Origin: Kudoa neothunni
Lineage: Eukaryota; Cnidaria
Length of the DNA stretch: 64,000 bases
Direction: 5' to 3'
NCBI GenBank assembly: GCA_964304625.1
Contig: OZ199838.1
Location: 62,001 to 126,000 of the forward strand
This document shows, one piece after another, positions 1-12,634 of the stretch (positions are counted from its first letter, which is position 1; each line of letters starts with the position of its first letter). A program made the position numbers and the translations under genes. A model generated the notes under the pieces. That model was not told where the DNA came from. It saw nothing but the letters and a program-made list of their open reading frames with translations, and ran no database searches.

Positions 1-462
1 ACGATTCTTAATACCCCTTGATATGAAAGAATATTTAATTTTTAACCAAAAATCACACTTAAAAACATAATGAAACTTGTTTAATTTAAAAGATATGTTG
101 AACTTCTTAATCTTACAATCAGCCCTTCATCGTCATGTGGCAACTGAGTGCTACCAATAAAATGTCCAAGTGTTGTGTGATAGTGTGTCTCGTTTAATTT
201 CTAATTATTGATTCCATAATGTCTTTAGTTTTAATAGAAAAATAAATTTTTCATGCATTAACAATAAATACGCACATCCAAGTATATAATGTGCTCATTC
301 CAATGTAACTTTTGTGAACTACCGAATCACAAAAATTTAGATATTTATTGGACAATCAAGAAATTACATAATAATTGTAACATCAGTTAATTCATTATTA
401 TGTTTACTTTTAAACATATGAGTTTAATGTAATTTAATTAAGTTTAAATTCTATTTTTACTG
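1..462. other. AT-rich DNA, no gene seen
   Basis: No open frame resembling a known family and no structured repeat was recognised. It is AT-rich sequence of the kind that fills most of this window. Confidence 0.5.
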
Positions 463-528
463 GGTTCTCACGAGACCCGGCTTGGGCATACAAGGTTTTT
501 CAAAGCGGTCCAATCCCGGTATGGTTAA
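463..528. repeat. Possible piggyBac-type terminus
   Basis: A near-palindrome (GGGTTCTCACGAGACCC) is followed by GGTCCAATCCCGG and a TTAA at 525-528. Read inward from the TTAA, the order (TTAACC, then a GGGATTGGACC motif) matches the left end of the complete piggyBac element at 2152-4836. No matching opposite end or transposase was found nearby, so this may be a solo or decayed end. Confidence 0.3.
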
Positions 529-1570
529 CCTTCTAAGTAAAAAGTGGTAGATTTCTACTCCAAGTGAATTTTTCCAGCAATATTAGAGCGTATTAATGGA
601 ACATAACTCCTCTCCAGTTTTTGTAATCTTTTTTTCTTTATAAAAGCTTTCAGAAAAATGGAATGAAAATTTTTCTTCGAAATACCAAAAAAAGATAATG
701 TAAAAAACACCATCCAAATAGAATTCTTTAAAATATTGATGAATGTCATTTTTAAAAGTTTACGGAAATTGTATTGAGTAAATAGTGAATAAATATCGAA
801 ACGCCATACATGCGATGACATCCCGCACGCACAAAATCTATATATGCATGTCATCCTCTCCTGAATACAATGACAGCTCCGTATTGTCTCATTATTCTTA
901 TACTAGCTCATCAAAATATGATGGCTCTTCGCTTGTTTGTAGAGTTCTGCGTCGTAGAAAGCATCCAAAAACATATGATATAATTTTTCAACAGTCAGGC
1001 AATTTTTGTGTCATTGAAAGAGTTTAAAAACATATGTGATAATTTTTTTGTGAAATAAGCACTGTTCGCCATCATTTTGTGTTTTTCTGCGTAGCATTAC
1101 ACTGCGTTATTTAAAATAAGATAAATTAATTGACAGTTGTTATGAAACTTGAATTAAATAGTAAAACTAAAAAAGTACAAATACACCTATAATTAAAATC
1201 ATACTCGAAAGAAATGTAACATCTCTATACGCCCATGCGCATGTAGAATATAATTTCAATAATTGATCATTTATTCAACATTTACTCGATGAATTTTCCT
1301 CATATTTTGGAAGTCGATGCTGACTCTTATTGGGAGGATGTAAATTTTTTAGCTACTTAGAAGGTTGAGAATGTTCCAAAAAAAGATATTAATTTTGGCA
1401 TGAAAAATATATCTTTGCAAGTTATCACGAGTTATATTAATTTTTCTATTATTATATCCCTAAGATAATCTTAATTTAACTGAATTTATAACAATCGTTT
1501 AAAAGCTATTTATGAAAAAGATTTATTTAACTTCTCCTCTGGATTAATTGAAAGGAATCAAAATTTTTAT
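529..1570. other. AT-rich DNA, no supported gene
   Basis: Contains an 80-codon open frame at 785-1027 with no recognisable domain, splice context or paralogue. I see no convincing gene. Confidence 0.4.
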
Positions 1571-1611
1571 TATTTTCAAAATACATTCTCCGATGTTAAA
1601 ATATTTCCAAT

Positions 1612-1640
1612 TCCATCTGAAGCTGAGGAGATCGCGCTAG
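1612..1640 (+). repeat. Helitron-like 3' terminus
   Basis: A weak inverted repeat is followed by ATCGCGCTAG and then T. The same ending recurs near 10347, 42115 and 58519. The equivalent site in the second duplicated block is near 47196, so this end predates the duplication. Family assignment rests on the hairpin plus CTAG|T pattern only. Confidence 0.35.
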
Positions 1641-2151
1641 TAACCAATAAACCAACCTTTATCCTCGGAGTTTGTGAGACAATATTATTTGATGAATATG
1701 ACAAATATATTATAATATTAAATTATTTCCTTTAATAATAATTTTAATTAAAAGTTGAAAAAAATTTATTATAAACGCCAATTAATCATTATATCGATAC
1801 GTAGGTAACACTATTAAATAAAGGTCGTCGCTGGCCGTACCCGGAGAGTCGCATTGGTACGAATTCATTGTACTATTTTGAAAAAATATAAGAGTAAATG
1901 ACGAAAAACGAGGAAACAAAAAGACAATCTTGAATACTGACATTTAATGAATAATGGTGCTAAAATTATAATATTACAAAATTAGACAACATAGCAATGC
2001 ATGTTGCATGCAACGTTAATTTAGTGGAAATCGAGGGGTTCCATATTCAAGACAGAATGAAACCAACCATTCATCTGAACATTCAATGCGTTCAAGATAG
2101 ACTATAAGGAAAAATATAAAAAAGTAAAAGAAAATTTTGTTGTCGAGACAA

Positions 2152-4836
2152 TTAACCCTCGAATACCTGGGTTGGACCACGCTGGTCCACGAGTAATAAA
2201 AATTTTAATATCTTTTTGCATACATTTTTTAAAACTTTTTTATGTATTCCTATTTTATGATGTGATTATGCTTTATTACATTTTAAAATAATAGAATTGT
2301 AAGTTTTGTGAATTTTTGTAAAAAATAAGTAAACAAAAAAAGTTACGTAAATACCTGAGATGGACCATTCCGGTCCAAGTGTAATTGTTAACGAAATTAA
2401 TATTTTTTACTATAATTACATCATTCTAAATTTTCATATTGTATTTCATAAGCAATTTTAAATATTCTAAACCTATTTATGGCTAATTATATATTTAACC
2501 GAAAATATAAATTGAATTTATTTATGACAAGCTTGCGCGCTCAACAAGACATATGCTTATAAAATGAATTCTGACGAAGAACATATTTTTTTTGAGGACG
2601 ATTATAAAAGTGCTGACAATTACACTATACATTGAAAATGGTTTAGAGGACTTGGATGAAATAATTAATGAGCCAGTCAACAATGATGATGATGCTAACG
2701 ATAGCGATGCGAGCATTGAAGATATGACACATGTCCTTTTGTTGTCTGCAAAGATGGAGAAAAATGGTATAAAACTCCAACTAGGGTTGAAAGAAGACCC
2801 ACAATGGGAAATATTTATAATGTAAAAGCGGCATTCACAAATAAAGCATTCCCGGAATGGTCAAACTCCCATGAGGGCTCTAATAATTTGTTGACCAATA
2901 AAATGTTGGAAGAGATCCAATGTTGTACCAACAAATTTATTGAACAAGAAAAAACAAATGTCAAAGAGATAAATATGGCCGAGTTGAAAGTTTTTTTGGG
3001 AGCTATCTTAATTAATTGGCGTAATGAAAGGCAAAAATGAAAACATCCGAGAATTTTAGACTGAAAAATATGGCCTCTCGATCACTAATTGCAAAAATTA
3101 CAAGGAATCGCTTTTAAGATTTTTCAACTTGTCTCATATTCGACAAGAGAAGGACCAGGGATAGAGAGGATAAACTTTCCCCCATCAGATATATATTTGA
3201 TGAGTTTATAAAAACGTGTAAGAAAGTTACAACCCATCTTCCCAATTGACTGTGGAATGAACAGCATGTCACATTCAGAGGTCGTCGCCCCTTCAAAATG
3301 TTCATTCCTTCTAACTTCTAATCCTGGAAAGCATGGGATAAAAATATGGACGTTGGTGTGATGCAACAAACGCATATCCATGCCTATACAAAAATATATA
3401 TTGGCAAAGAGAACGGTGGTTGTTGAAGACCAGGGTGAAAGGTGAAAATGTGGTAAGGGATTTACTTACGCCTTATTTAAAAAAAGGTCGTAATGTTACC
3501 ACGGACAATTTTTTTACCACATTGTCAGTTGCCGGATACTTAATGTCTCATTAAAACAACAACTGTAGGGACTTTCGTAAAAATAAAAAATTTCTCATCC
3601 TGAATTTCAATCATCAAAGGGAATACCAAACGATGTGGGATTTTTATTTCAGGATAAATTTACGTTGGTAAAATACAATCCCAAGAAAAATAGATGTGTG
3701 GTACTTTTAAGCTCCACACATCGAGATTGTGATATTGATCCTGAATCGAAAAAACCAGAGATCATAAATTATTACAACCAAACCAAAGGAGGGGTTGATA
3801 CGCTTGACCAAATTGTCCGCTACTATTCCACCAAAAGAGCCACTCGTCGTTGGCGCTTTTCTTTAACATCATCGATATATCCGCCTATAATGCATATCTC
3901 CTGTATGTTTATCGAAACTCGCAATTCAAAAATGCTCATAACAAACAATCCCGAAGAGAGTTTTTAAAAATGTTAGCTGAAGAATTGCTGGGAGACGATG
4001 ATATCAATTTTGAAGCCATCACAATAAAAAGGAAGGAACCTCTTTCTGGAAGAGGTACATGTCATATTTGCCCAATTAAAAAGAAGAAAAGCAGGAGAAT
4101 TCGCTCAAATTGCAACAAATTTGTCTGCAAAAATCATCGAATCGAAAATATAGAATGCGATTTGTGTAACAAAAAATAAAATATATTGTATTATTTATCA
4201 ACTTTATTTCGCCATATTTTTATACGCACTTAAATTTTTTTTATTAAATTTGATTAAATCTACAAAATATATCATATTTGTGTAATTTACCTATTTAGAT
4301 TTTAGACAAAACGATTAGAATTAATGTCATTATAATGATATGGTATAGATAGATTGGGCATGTAATTCGGTTTAATGTTGTAAAATATTAAATTAATTTG
4401 TGTTTTTTATATCAAATTATCATTTGTAGTTATAGACAAAATAATTTATTGATTATATCTTTATTATAATGGGTTTTTGGCAATTAATCAAAACACCATC
4501 TAAATTATACCGCTAATTACAATCATAAAATAACAACTTTGAAAGTTATAAATTTATCTTAAATTCAAAATTTACATGATCTAATGTTATTTCGTTTCTT
4601 TTATACGATATCGATTTTATGTAAGTTTATATTTACAAATTATTCATTTTTTTAATGCACGCGTTTAAAAAAATTTGTTTTTAATGTTTTAAATTAAATT
4701 TTTCTCTCATTTTAACTTAAAACCAAGCTGTTTAAATGTTTTATTTATCTTTATAGCCATATAGTTTCAAATATAATTATGCTACGATTAAATTGCATAG
4801 GACCACGACGGTTCTCTTCAGACATTCGAGGGTTAA
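2152..4836 (+). mobile_element. piggyBac-1, complete but decayed element
   Basis: The element is bounded by TTAA at 2152-2155 and 4833-4836. It has short inverted ends: TTAACCCTCGAATACC at the left, and the reverse complement of TTAACCCTCGAATGTC at the right. Palindromic subterminal motifs, TGGACCACGCTGGTCCA near 2170 and TGGACCATTCCGGTCCA near 2360, lie in the left arm, and GGACCACGACGGTTC lies just inside the right end. The paralogous block at 47.7 kb carries the empty site, which fixes the borders independently. TTAA duplication is the hallmark of the piggyBac superfamily. Confidence 0.92.
2564..4179 (+). pseudogene. piggyBac-1 transposase pseudogene (DDE_Tnp_1_7)
   Basis: The remains run in family order: an acidic N-terminus from an ATG at 2564; a segment at 2804-3040 with TNKFIEQEK and ELKVFLGAIL, typical of the family's N-terminal region; a badly broken catalytic core at 3040-3630; and the C-terminal part of the core at 3635-3967 with the signature YNQTKGGVDTLDQ and RRWRF. 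A cysteine-rich zinc-ribbon tail at about 4060-4179 (CHIC, CNKFVC, CDLC) completes it. The frame is lost soon after the start codon, again near 3040 and again around 3850, with several stops in the core. It cannot encode an active enzyme. Confidence 0.9.
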
Positions 4837-5060
4837 TCTTAACAAAATTGTGTAAAGAAACGAAAGAACGACGATTGTCAACTTTTATGTATCTTGTTGA
4901 ATAACAACGACATCAGATGTGGTCCCGTATCAAAAAGAACGAAGGCTCTTATTCTACACGATAGTTAGCTCACGAATTGACTGATAGATAATCCTATTTT
5001 TAAATTGTAATATTAGATGAATGAATACATTCATATAAAAGACAAAATTTTCCAACGATT

Positions 5061-6409
5061 ATGAGGATTTTATTTATCATTAAAAATGTTACTTTAAACT
5101 TTTATTGTTTCGTAACAGATTGTATATTTTAGGTTAAATCCTATTTTGCGAAACATGCATTCACATCTTTGTGTATTTTTCTTGTAATATGCATGATCAA
5201 GTACAATATTTTCAATATAAGTAGTGAAATTATCTAGAGTAATTGTTTCTTATCTATTCCTAGAATTATCGTATTATTGGGAGCCTAAAGTGGTACAAGT
5301 TATTTGTTTCGAACAACCTCTATGTATACAGAATATCGATAAAAAAATCATGTGATTATTTAGTTACATCAATACCTATAAACCTGAACGATATTTCTGT
5401 TGAAGAAGTCGAAAATTTATTTAAAGAAAAATATAAACATAGACTTAACAAAAACGGAATTTTAGAGAATACGGAATGTGGAAAAGAAAATGTAAAAATA
5501 TATTGTCACATTATAAAACATTTATTTTATTAGGTTGCTATTATTGTCCCGTTCAAAAATAGACACAAACAAATGGGTGTGTTTTTGAGGCACATGCACC
5601 CATTCCTCCAAAAGCAAGATATTAATTATAGGATTTTTCTAGTGAATCAAGTAAAAATTATAAAGATTGAGACTACATTTTGAGTATATAATTAGACCAA
5701 CGACTATCCATTCAACAGAGCTTTATTGTTAAATGTGGGATATCTGGAAAGTTTAAAATTAGGAAAATATGAATGTTTCATTTTTTCAGACATTGATTTG
5801 TTGCCCGAAAATGAGTTCAACCGATATGATTGTTCCAATTCCCCAGAACATTTTTCCCAAAATATTAAATCGAACAATTACCGGTATTTTTTATATTGAT
5901 TACAGATAAAACTATAAATTCTTATAAGAAACTATTATGATACTTGTTTTGGTGGAGTAGCAGCATTATCACGAGAACACTTTGAAAAAGTGAATGGATT
6001 CTCTAATATTTTTTGGGGCTGGGGTGGTGAAGATGATGATCTATATAATCGGTGAGATAATGCCTCAGTTAATAAATGGATAATACAAATTTAGCGTAAT
6101 ATATAATGGATTTCGTTTGTACAGGAAAAATCAATCATTAACACGTTACACTGATAATGTGAGGCATCATACCCGACATAGTGAAAAAAATCCCAAGAGG
6201 TAATAAAATGTTATAATTGTTATTATTGAATAATTATATGAAGGTTTAATATTTTAAATGAGATGAAAAATCTTGGGAATAAATCTGGATTAAATAATAT
6301 TATATATGATATAACATCAATTAAAGAATATATGCTATTCACTGAAATAAATGTTGATATAGAAGCCACATATAAGGATTATCTTACCAACTGGGCACCT
6401 TTATTTTGA
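5061..6409 (+). CDS. Beta-1,4-galactosyltransferase-like protein (GT7), copy 1, intact
   Basis: Proposed exons: 5061-5087, 5133-5183, 5264-5491, 5534-5650, 5696-5883, 5929-6051, 6125-6199 and 6244-6409. They total 975 nt, giving 324 residues with no internal stop, and every intron is GT-AG of 42-80 bp. Family-7 hallmarks in order: VAIIVPFKNR (103-112), FNRALLLNVGYLE (147-159), the metal-binding DID (173-175), FGGV (211-214), WGWGGEDDD (233-241) and NPKRF near the C-terminus. GT7 enzymes transfer galactose, or GalNAc in some members, from UDP-sugar to GlcNAc, glucose or xylose acceptors in the Golgi. The hydrophobic first 26 residues fit a type II signal anchor. The loop after GEDDD is shorter than in vertebrate enzymes, and acceptor specificity cannot be read. 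The first two exons are the least certain. Confidence 0.88.
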
Positions 6410-6975
6410 TGGTGTTTATCATAACTTGTTCGGTTGTTCATCTTTCATAAATTTATTAAAAATAATTTCTGACAGAAAAAGTAATAAGAAGAAGTTTTCA
6501 ATAGAACTTTGTATATTCGCAGTATTAATTGCCTAACACTGACACGTACGACCAGGATGCAAAGGACCAGTTTTATTAATTGTAGTACTTTCAATATAAT
6601 CAGAAAGACCAAAATCTGTCTTTTTCATATATAATTTTTTTTGTTTTTTTTTATTTATGCCATCTAATAACTTAAAAAAATTTTATTTCTACATAAACAA
6701 ACCCGAACCTTTCGTGCACAACAAGGTCCACTGGATTCTGTCGAATAATTAGACAATTAAAAGTCAAAACGTACATATACTCTAAAATAAAAATTATATG
6801 TTCTAAAACTCAACCTGAAACTTACTGTATCTATTAAAACAAATAAAAGGTATTAAAAACTTTAAATTTTTACTTATTTCCTTCATTGCACATTACAAAA
6901 CAATTATTTCTTATTTATTCTTCATTTTATAATTTTGTTAAATACTATATATAAATATATCTACTATCTACTATA
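6410..6975. other. 3' flank of galactosyltransferase copy 1, then AT-rich DNA
   Basis: About the first 350 bp align with the 3' flank of copy 2 (49282-49645), including a shared stretch around ACAAGGTCCA. No convincing coding frame is conserved between the two flanks, so this is probably untranslated or intergenic sequence carried along by the duplication. Confidence 0.5.
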
Positions 6976-8915
6976 TATAGAGTTTCTCAATTGAACTCGG
7001 CACCATTTTGGTTCTAACAATAATTCATATTTAAACATTAATGATATTTTTGGATAACGTTTATTAGTTATTCTCGTAAAAAAAAATAAATAAATACCAA
7101 AGGAAGACAATATATTACACGTTAAAAACAAACTCAATTTGATTTCCCCAACAAATTTTTGTGTAACCTTTAATGCGTACCATACAATAATTCCTCTTCA
7201 AAATTTATTTTTAAGACAATTGTATCATAGAAAGAACCAATATAATATCAACCTTAGACTCAGGAAAAAAGACCTCGTATAAAAAATACGGTCAAAAGAT
7301 CGAGGCAGCACATTACAAATATGGTGAACTGAATATGTTTCTTTCGTATCTCAGATAATGGTCTTATCATCAGAATTATCTAATTTTGTCGACCACGTGT
7401 GACGATTTCTGACCGAATTCATCGGTTACTATATTTGTGTTGTCGCAAAGAAATTTCATAATACAATGAATCCGGAAGAGAGAAATAATTTTATTGAATC
7501 GGATTGTTCTATTTACGATGATAATGAAGTTCTAATTACTTCGAAACCTAAGAAACGAGTTCAACGGGAAACAATATCATCTGAACTGAGAGAGCAAATT
7601 TTCAACTTTTTTGTAAAGGGGAGGAGTGATACCTATATTGCATCCGGGATGCGTCTACCTCGGTCTACAGTATGTCTATTTTATCCAACTTCAGGATGAG
7701 TAGAACTCTTGAACCGAAACCTAGAGGCGGAAATAGACGACCTACTCTATCTCTTGAACAGAAAGAAAAAATTATTAGATGGGTAGAAGAAAATTCCTTG
7801 ATCTCCCTAAAAGAAATAAAAAATAGAGTCCATGAGGATTTTGGAATTGTTGTGTCGCTTAGTACAATCTACAGGGTGGTTGGACAATTTCACTATACTC
7901 TAAAAAAATTAGTGAGAGTGCTAGAGAGAGGAAACTGCGAAACCAGAATTCAAAAAAGAAGGGAATACGCAGAAATGTTCAGGGAGCTGGAAACGACGGT
8001 GACTCATGAGAGTATTGTTTTCCTCGATGAAGTAGGGTTCTCTGTTGTGACGCGACCTAAAAGAAGTAGATCGTTAAAAGGAACGTCAGTCTATTGCTTC
8101 GTTTCGGCCGCTAAAAGTAGGAATATTTCTGTTGTCGCAGCTGTAAATAAACATGGAGCAATTTACAGCAAAATACACGACAAGGCGGTTACATGGGAAG
8201 ACTTTAAGATTTGTTTAGAAGAGCTTAAGAATTCCTGTATAGCAAAAGGTATACATCAACCATTTTTTGTAATGGATAATGCAAGAATCCATCATTACAC
8301 GGGATTAAAATATTTGGTTGTTAGAGAAAATATCCTAATAAGGTATTTACCACCTTATAGCCCTTTTCTTAATCCCATAGAAAATGTCTTCTCTGGTTGG
8401 AAGAACATGGTCGTCCGTAGGTAATCCAAAAATGAAAATGAATTAAGAGTGACCATTAAAGATTGCTTTAAAGAAATGACTCCACAACAATGCGATGGAT
8501 TCTACCGCAAAATGTTGGGATACATTACCAGGTCCTCTCGTGGAGAAATTATCTTAGAATAAAAAATATATAAATATCGGATTTAAAGTTTTGTTGTTTC
8601 TATTTATGTAAGAAATTTAGTAACACTATTTAACACCAAACTTAATAAGGATATACGCTCTAATCTTATAATAATATTTAAAAATATGTTTGAAAGAAAA
8701 ATAATTATTTTAAATTGTAAAACATTAATTTTACAGCAAAATGTTTCGAGTATGTAAAGTAATGTCCTAATAATTTTAAGTTACGAGATATATATATATT
8801 TTAATTATTCGTTGTTAAAAATTAAATTTTCAGTTACATTTAAGTGATTTAAACGTTTAAATATGAATTATTGTTGGAACCAAAGTGGGGCCAAGTTCAA
8901 ATGAGAAACCCTATA
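6976..8915 (+). mobile_element. Tc1/mariner (IS630-type) element with long TIRs
   Basis: The left end (6976-7036) and right end (8855-8915) are inverted repeats of about 60 bp. Both read TAGRGTTTCTC, then TTGAACT, GGC, CACTTTGGTTC or CATTTTGGTTC, then AACAATAATTCATATTTAAAC. They sit in TA-rich flanks, consistent with the family's TA target. A single transposase gene lies between them. TIR identity is moderate, so the copy is not recent. Confidence 0.85.
7466..8562 (+). pseudogene. Tc1/mariner-like transposase, DD34E, lightly broken
   Basis: It begins at ATG 7466 with an N-terminal helix-turn-helix (ELREQIFNFFVKGRS, then STV). After a frame change near 7680 comes PKPRGGNRRP and a second HTH (LSTIYRVVGQF), then the DDE domain. 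The catalytic triad is visible as FLDEVGF (Asp), FVMDNARIHH (Asp) and NPIENVF (Glu), with exactly 34 residues between the second Asp and the Glu. A TAA at 8422-8424 interrupts the frame, but coding resemblance continues in frame to a stop at 8562 (CFKEMTPQQC). So there are only two visible defects, one frame change and one stop, in an otherwise well kept gene. Confidence 0.9.
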
Positions 8916-9101
8916 CATAAAGCTGAAATGTCCTTGTGTGAAATCTCTGTCACATAGGTAGATGCCGATAGTTGCTTGCGCCAGCGAGTAACGAATGGCG
9001 GTTGACATTATATTGGATATCAGCTATCTAATCTATTAAGTACTGTTAGAGGCATCGAGCTTTTTGCTCGCGTCGTTATCACCAACGTAGCGTAGTAGCG
9101 T

Positions 9102-9179
9102 AGCGTATGAGGATCGAACCCATGACCCTCTAGTTAAAAGTGACGGCGCCTTAACACTCAGGATATGAGCCACAACGCT
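9102..9179 (-). repeat. tRNA-like SINE head or tRNA pseudogene
   Basis: On the minus strand, GAGTGTTAAGGCGCC resembles a D-arm and following segment of a leucine-type tRNA. CACTTTTAACT sits where an anticodon loop would, and GGGTTCGATCC is a near-perfect B box. ATGGG and CTCAT form a T-stem, and AGCGT/ACGCT pair as part of an acceptor stem. The D loop is too long for a working tRNA. A degenerate GTAGC-rich tail follows. Best read as the head of a tRNA-derived SINE or a tRNA pseudogene. Confidence 0.5.
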
Positions 9180-12100
9180 TTCGAAGTTAGGTGCTACTCT
9201 ATTTAAGTGGATGTGCCACACTGTCAGCAAGTACGTATGTGCGTCAAAAATTTTCCCTTATAGAGAGACATCTATGGAATCGTTTAAAAATTTTTTGATA
9301 TTAAAAAAATCGATGAATTATTTTAAAATGACTAAAGTTTCCAAGAATTATTTAAGTAATCGTGACTTTGCCGATTTAAAATTTATTTATCGGATTACAT
9401 GAGTTCAAATATAGGATTAGCACGTGTCTATGTGATGGTGATGGTCGGTTATGGTTATCTTTCTCCCATATATGCTCTATATAATATTAGTTGAGCGATG
9501 TCATCTATCTTTACGTATATGACTAACACGTTTATTTTATTGTTTGGAAAAATAAACTCCTTATTTCGGAAGTTTTAACGTATATGAATTGATTAGAGTA
9601 TTTTGAAATTTCGATTAATGGTTTTAGATATGACAAAAAATCAATATTTGCATTATTGTTATCGAGTTTGTAGTGCATGTTATAATCAGATAGATTGAAA
9701 CATTTTAATGCATGTACTATGCCCGTAGATTTCATTGAAATCGCCAGTTATGTTGAACTTTAAGCGATTAAAATCAGTGCAGATGTTCGTATGTTTACTT
9801 CAACAAATAGTTTAAATTATTTTTGTTGATATAGGCGGGATTTGAGGTTGTTTGTTTGAAAAGGCGCATTAAAGTTTATGCGGACCAATGCATGTTAATT
9901 TAAGTAATATCAAATAATTTTCGTACGTTTTCTTTTTCCTCAGTTATTTTTTCTATTTTTATCCTTTAAAAAGTTTTTAATGCACAAATTTTCTAAGTCG
10001 AGCCAGAATTCGACTTTTAAAAATCCCAGGGACCGAAATAACGTATTAGATTGCACATTGAGAGAGTTTAAATAATTCGGGGGAATAAATAAATGTGATG
10101 CTGACCTTTAATTATTTAGCGTTGGTGTGGTGACAGGAAACTGTTCATTAAAAAACGGGATTAATACACTGCTGCAGATAAGTGATCATGATTTAAATTT
10201 TGAAATCCAAATCGACGTAGTATGATGCTTAAAAATGTAGTTTGACTGCTTTTATGAATCTATTTGAAACATAATATTTTTCGAATGTTATTAAAAAACG
10301 TCTCGATGTGAATTCTTCTCCAAGCAACGCTGGGCAGTTCGCGCTAGTTGTATCATAAAATTCATTGATTTTGTTATTTTGCGTAATAATTTTCTAAGTT
10401 AAACATTTTGATGCGTTGAATCTACATTGTGAATTTAAAATGTGAATATCGGCGAATACCACCTTATTTGAGAACTGTACTATTTAACTCATGTTTCACT
10501 TAAATTAAAATATGCTGGATTTATTTATATTTATTTCTAGCACATCTTTTTTCATAACGTCTACACAGGATTCGCTTACCATGACTTTCAACAAGTGCAT
10601 GTATCGTATGATGGATCCAAAGATTCTAACAAATGGTTATTAAATTAATTAGTTGATGTTTCTCTTCGGCTGAAGACAAAAATATGAACAACTAACGCGA
10701 AGTGCCCTGCGTTGCCTGGGAAAGATTTCGCATAGGGACGTTTTTTAATAACATTCAAAAAATAAATTGAATTCTAGAACTAATCCATAAAAGTAGAATA
10801 ACTAAAAAATTTTAATCATTATACTATGACGATTCAGATTATGAAATTTAAATTATGATAATTTGCTTGAAGAAGTGTTCCAATACAGGCATTCATTAAA
10901 AAATATCGTGGTTCGACACCAACGCTAAACAATTTAAGGTCAACGACAACATCGTATTTTTTCATTCTTGAATTATTTAAATCCTGCTAGAGTGCTATCT
11001 AATACATTATTTTTTGGCCTGGCTCGGAAAGTTTGGTCACAACTATTTATGGGAGCCAAAAATAGATATAGAGATAGAAGAAAACATAAGAAAATTAATT
11101 TTCATCGCTAAATAAATATCCTTTGGCCCAACATAAACATTAATGCCCTTTTTCTCATAAACGGCCACAAATCGCTTCAATGTCAACACAAATAATTTAA
11201 ATAATTGGTTGAAACAAAATTACGACCTTCTGCACTGAATTTAATCACGGGAAGTTAAACCTAGCGGATGGTCTCAATGAAATCTACAGACGCAGTATTT
11301 CCATTATAAAGCTTCATTTAATATGATTTTAACGTTCTCCGCCAAATCCTTATTCATGAAACTTATACAGATTTTTTATCACGTCGAAAAACATTAATGG
11401 GACCTTAAAAATGTGTTTATCAAATCAAATATGTTTAAACCCCACAAATAAGGGGTGTATCTGCGCGAACGCCTAAGTTTACACACTAAATTTATATACA
11501 GTCAGATAGCAGCAATTAATTAACATTTGATAAAACACATAAAGGGGAAAAATAACTTCGACCAACCATCAACAGGTCATAGGCAAGTTTAATCCTATCG
11601 TTAAACTCAAGTAATCCCTTGAACAAACTTTGAATCGACGAAATCACCATTTTCTTAACAATGCTGGGAACATTTGGTAGTGTAAAAACGATTAAAAGTT
11701 TTTTTGAAACCTTGGAATTTAAAAAAAATTCAGAAATGTCTCTCTGTAAAGAAAACATTGGGGTGCAAATGTGTACTTGTTGTCACATACGCAAGGACAC
11801 TTCAGCTTAAATATATAGTAGAAATTAGATATCTTGTTACATTTCTTTCCGACCAAAATAACTAATAGAAAATTCTTATGCTGGTATATATAAATGTTTA
11901 TTGATGATACTAGATTATCACCAATAATTTTCTAATAATTGCAATTATTGATTTTGAAAATCTGCACTTAAAACTAATCGCTTGTACATTAAATAATTGA
12001 TTTTTAGAGTTAAAATAAATTTACGACCATCCCCAATGCTAAAACTGTAATCCTATTCTTTTTAAGTTTTTTTAAAGAACATCATTTTTATTTTTTAAAC

Positions 12101-12634
12101 AAAAGAATGATGGTTTTATGATTACCAAAAAGGGCCGTTCTGTTGAATTAAAAATATTTCCATCCTTATAATTGTTTATGTTGAAACGGATTTTATTCGA
12201 TAAAATCATCAGTATTTGAAGAGTCGACGACCTTAGTTTATCCGTAGAAACTTTTGTGTTGGAGTCCCGAACTTTCTTCTCAATCAAAAATCAAATCTTA
12301 TTTTATGGGAAAATTGTTAAGTACTCATTCTTCTCTGACATGGGCAACGTTTTCTACAATGACATAATCAGGAACTGAATTACCCAAATATACAACTTTC
12401 GAAGTCTAATCGTACAGTTAAACATTGAATAATTTATATTTTCCAGATAAAACCATTTCTACGTTGTTACAAACTGTAAATCTTCAATTTCGGTCCGTTT
12501 GCATACATAAGATCCAAAATCAAATAAACGCTACATTATTATAAACACGCACACGATAAACTATAGAGCGAGCGTAAAATTTTTTATTGTTTGTGATTAT
12601 TCTCATATTACGTTATTTATAAATACCTAGAACA
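9180..12634. other. Gene-free AT-rich stretch
   Basis: Only short unconvincing open frames are present. The one recognisable feature is the Helitron-like end near 10347. Nothing else was seen on either strand. Confidence 0.5.
10320..10347 (+). repeat. Helitron-like 3' terminus
   Basis: A hairpin (CCAAGC, loop AAC, GCTGGG) is followed by CAGTTCGCGCTAG and then T. Canonical Helitron 3' ends have a GC-rich hairpin about 10 nt before a terminal CTRR and insert between A and T. No 5' end or internal gene was recognised, so this would be a non-autonomous or truncated copy. Confidence 0.45.

Larger units (their letters stand above)
1571..6760 (+). repeat. Duplicated block, copy 1 (partner near 47.1-49.6 kb)
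   Basis: Sequence from about 1571 to 2151 and from 4837 to about 6760 is collinear with about 47095-49645. It covers the 5' flank, all eight exons and seven introns of the galactosyltransferase gene, and roughly 350 bp of 3' flank. Exon and intron lengths agree between copies almost everywhere. The only large difference is the 2.7 kb piggyBac element at 2152-4836, absent from the partner. The outer limits are fuzzy because similarity fades in AT-rich DNA. Confidence 0.85.

Noticed and set aside
785-1027. 80-codon open frame upstream of the first duplicated block
   Set aside because: No domain, signal peptide, splice context or paralogue; of the length expected by chance in this window.
7017-7060. 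Extension of the Tc1 TIR beyond about 60 bp
   Set aside because: Similarity between the two arms falls to background after TTTAAAC, so the TIR was kept at about 60 bp.
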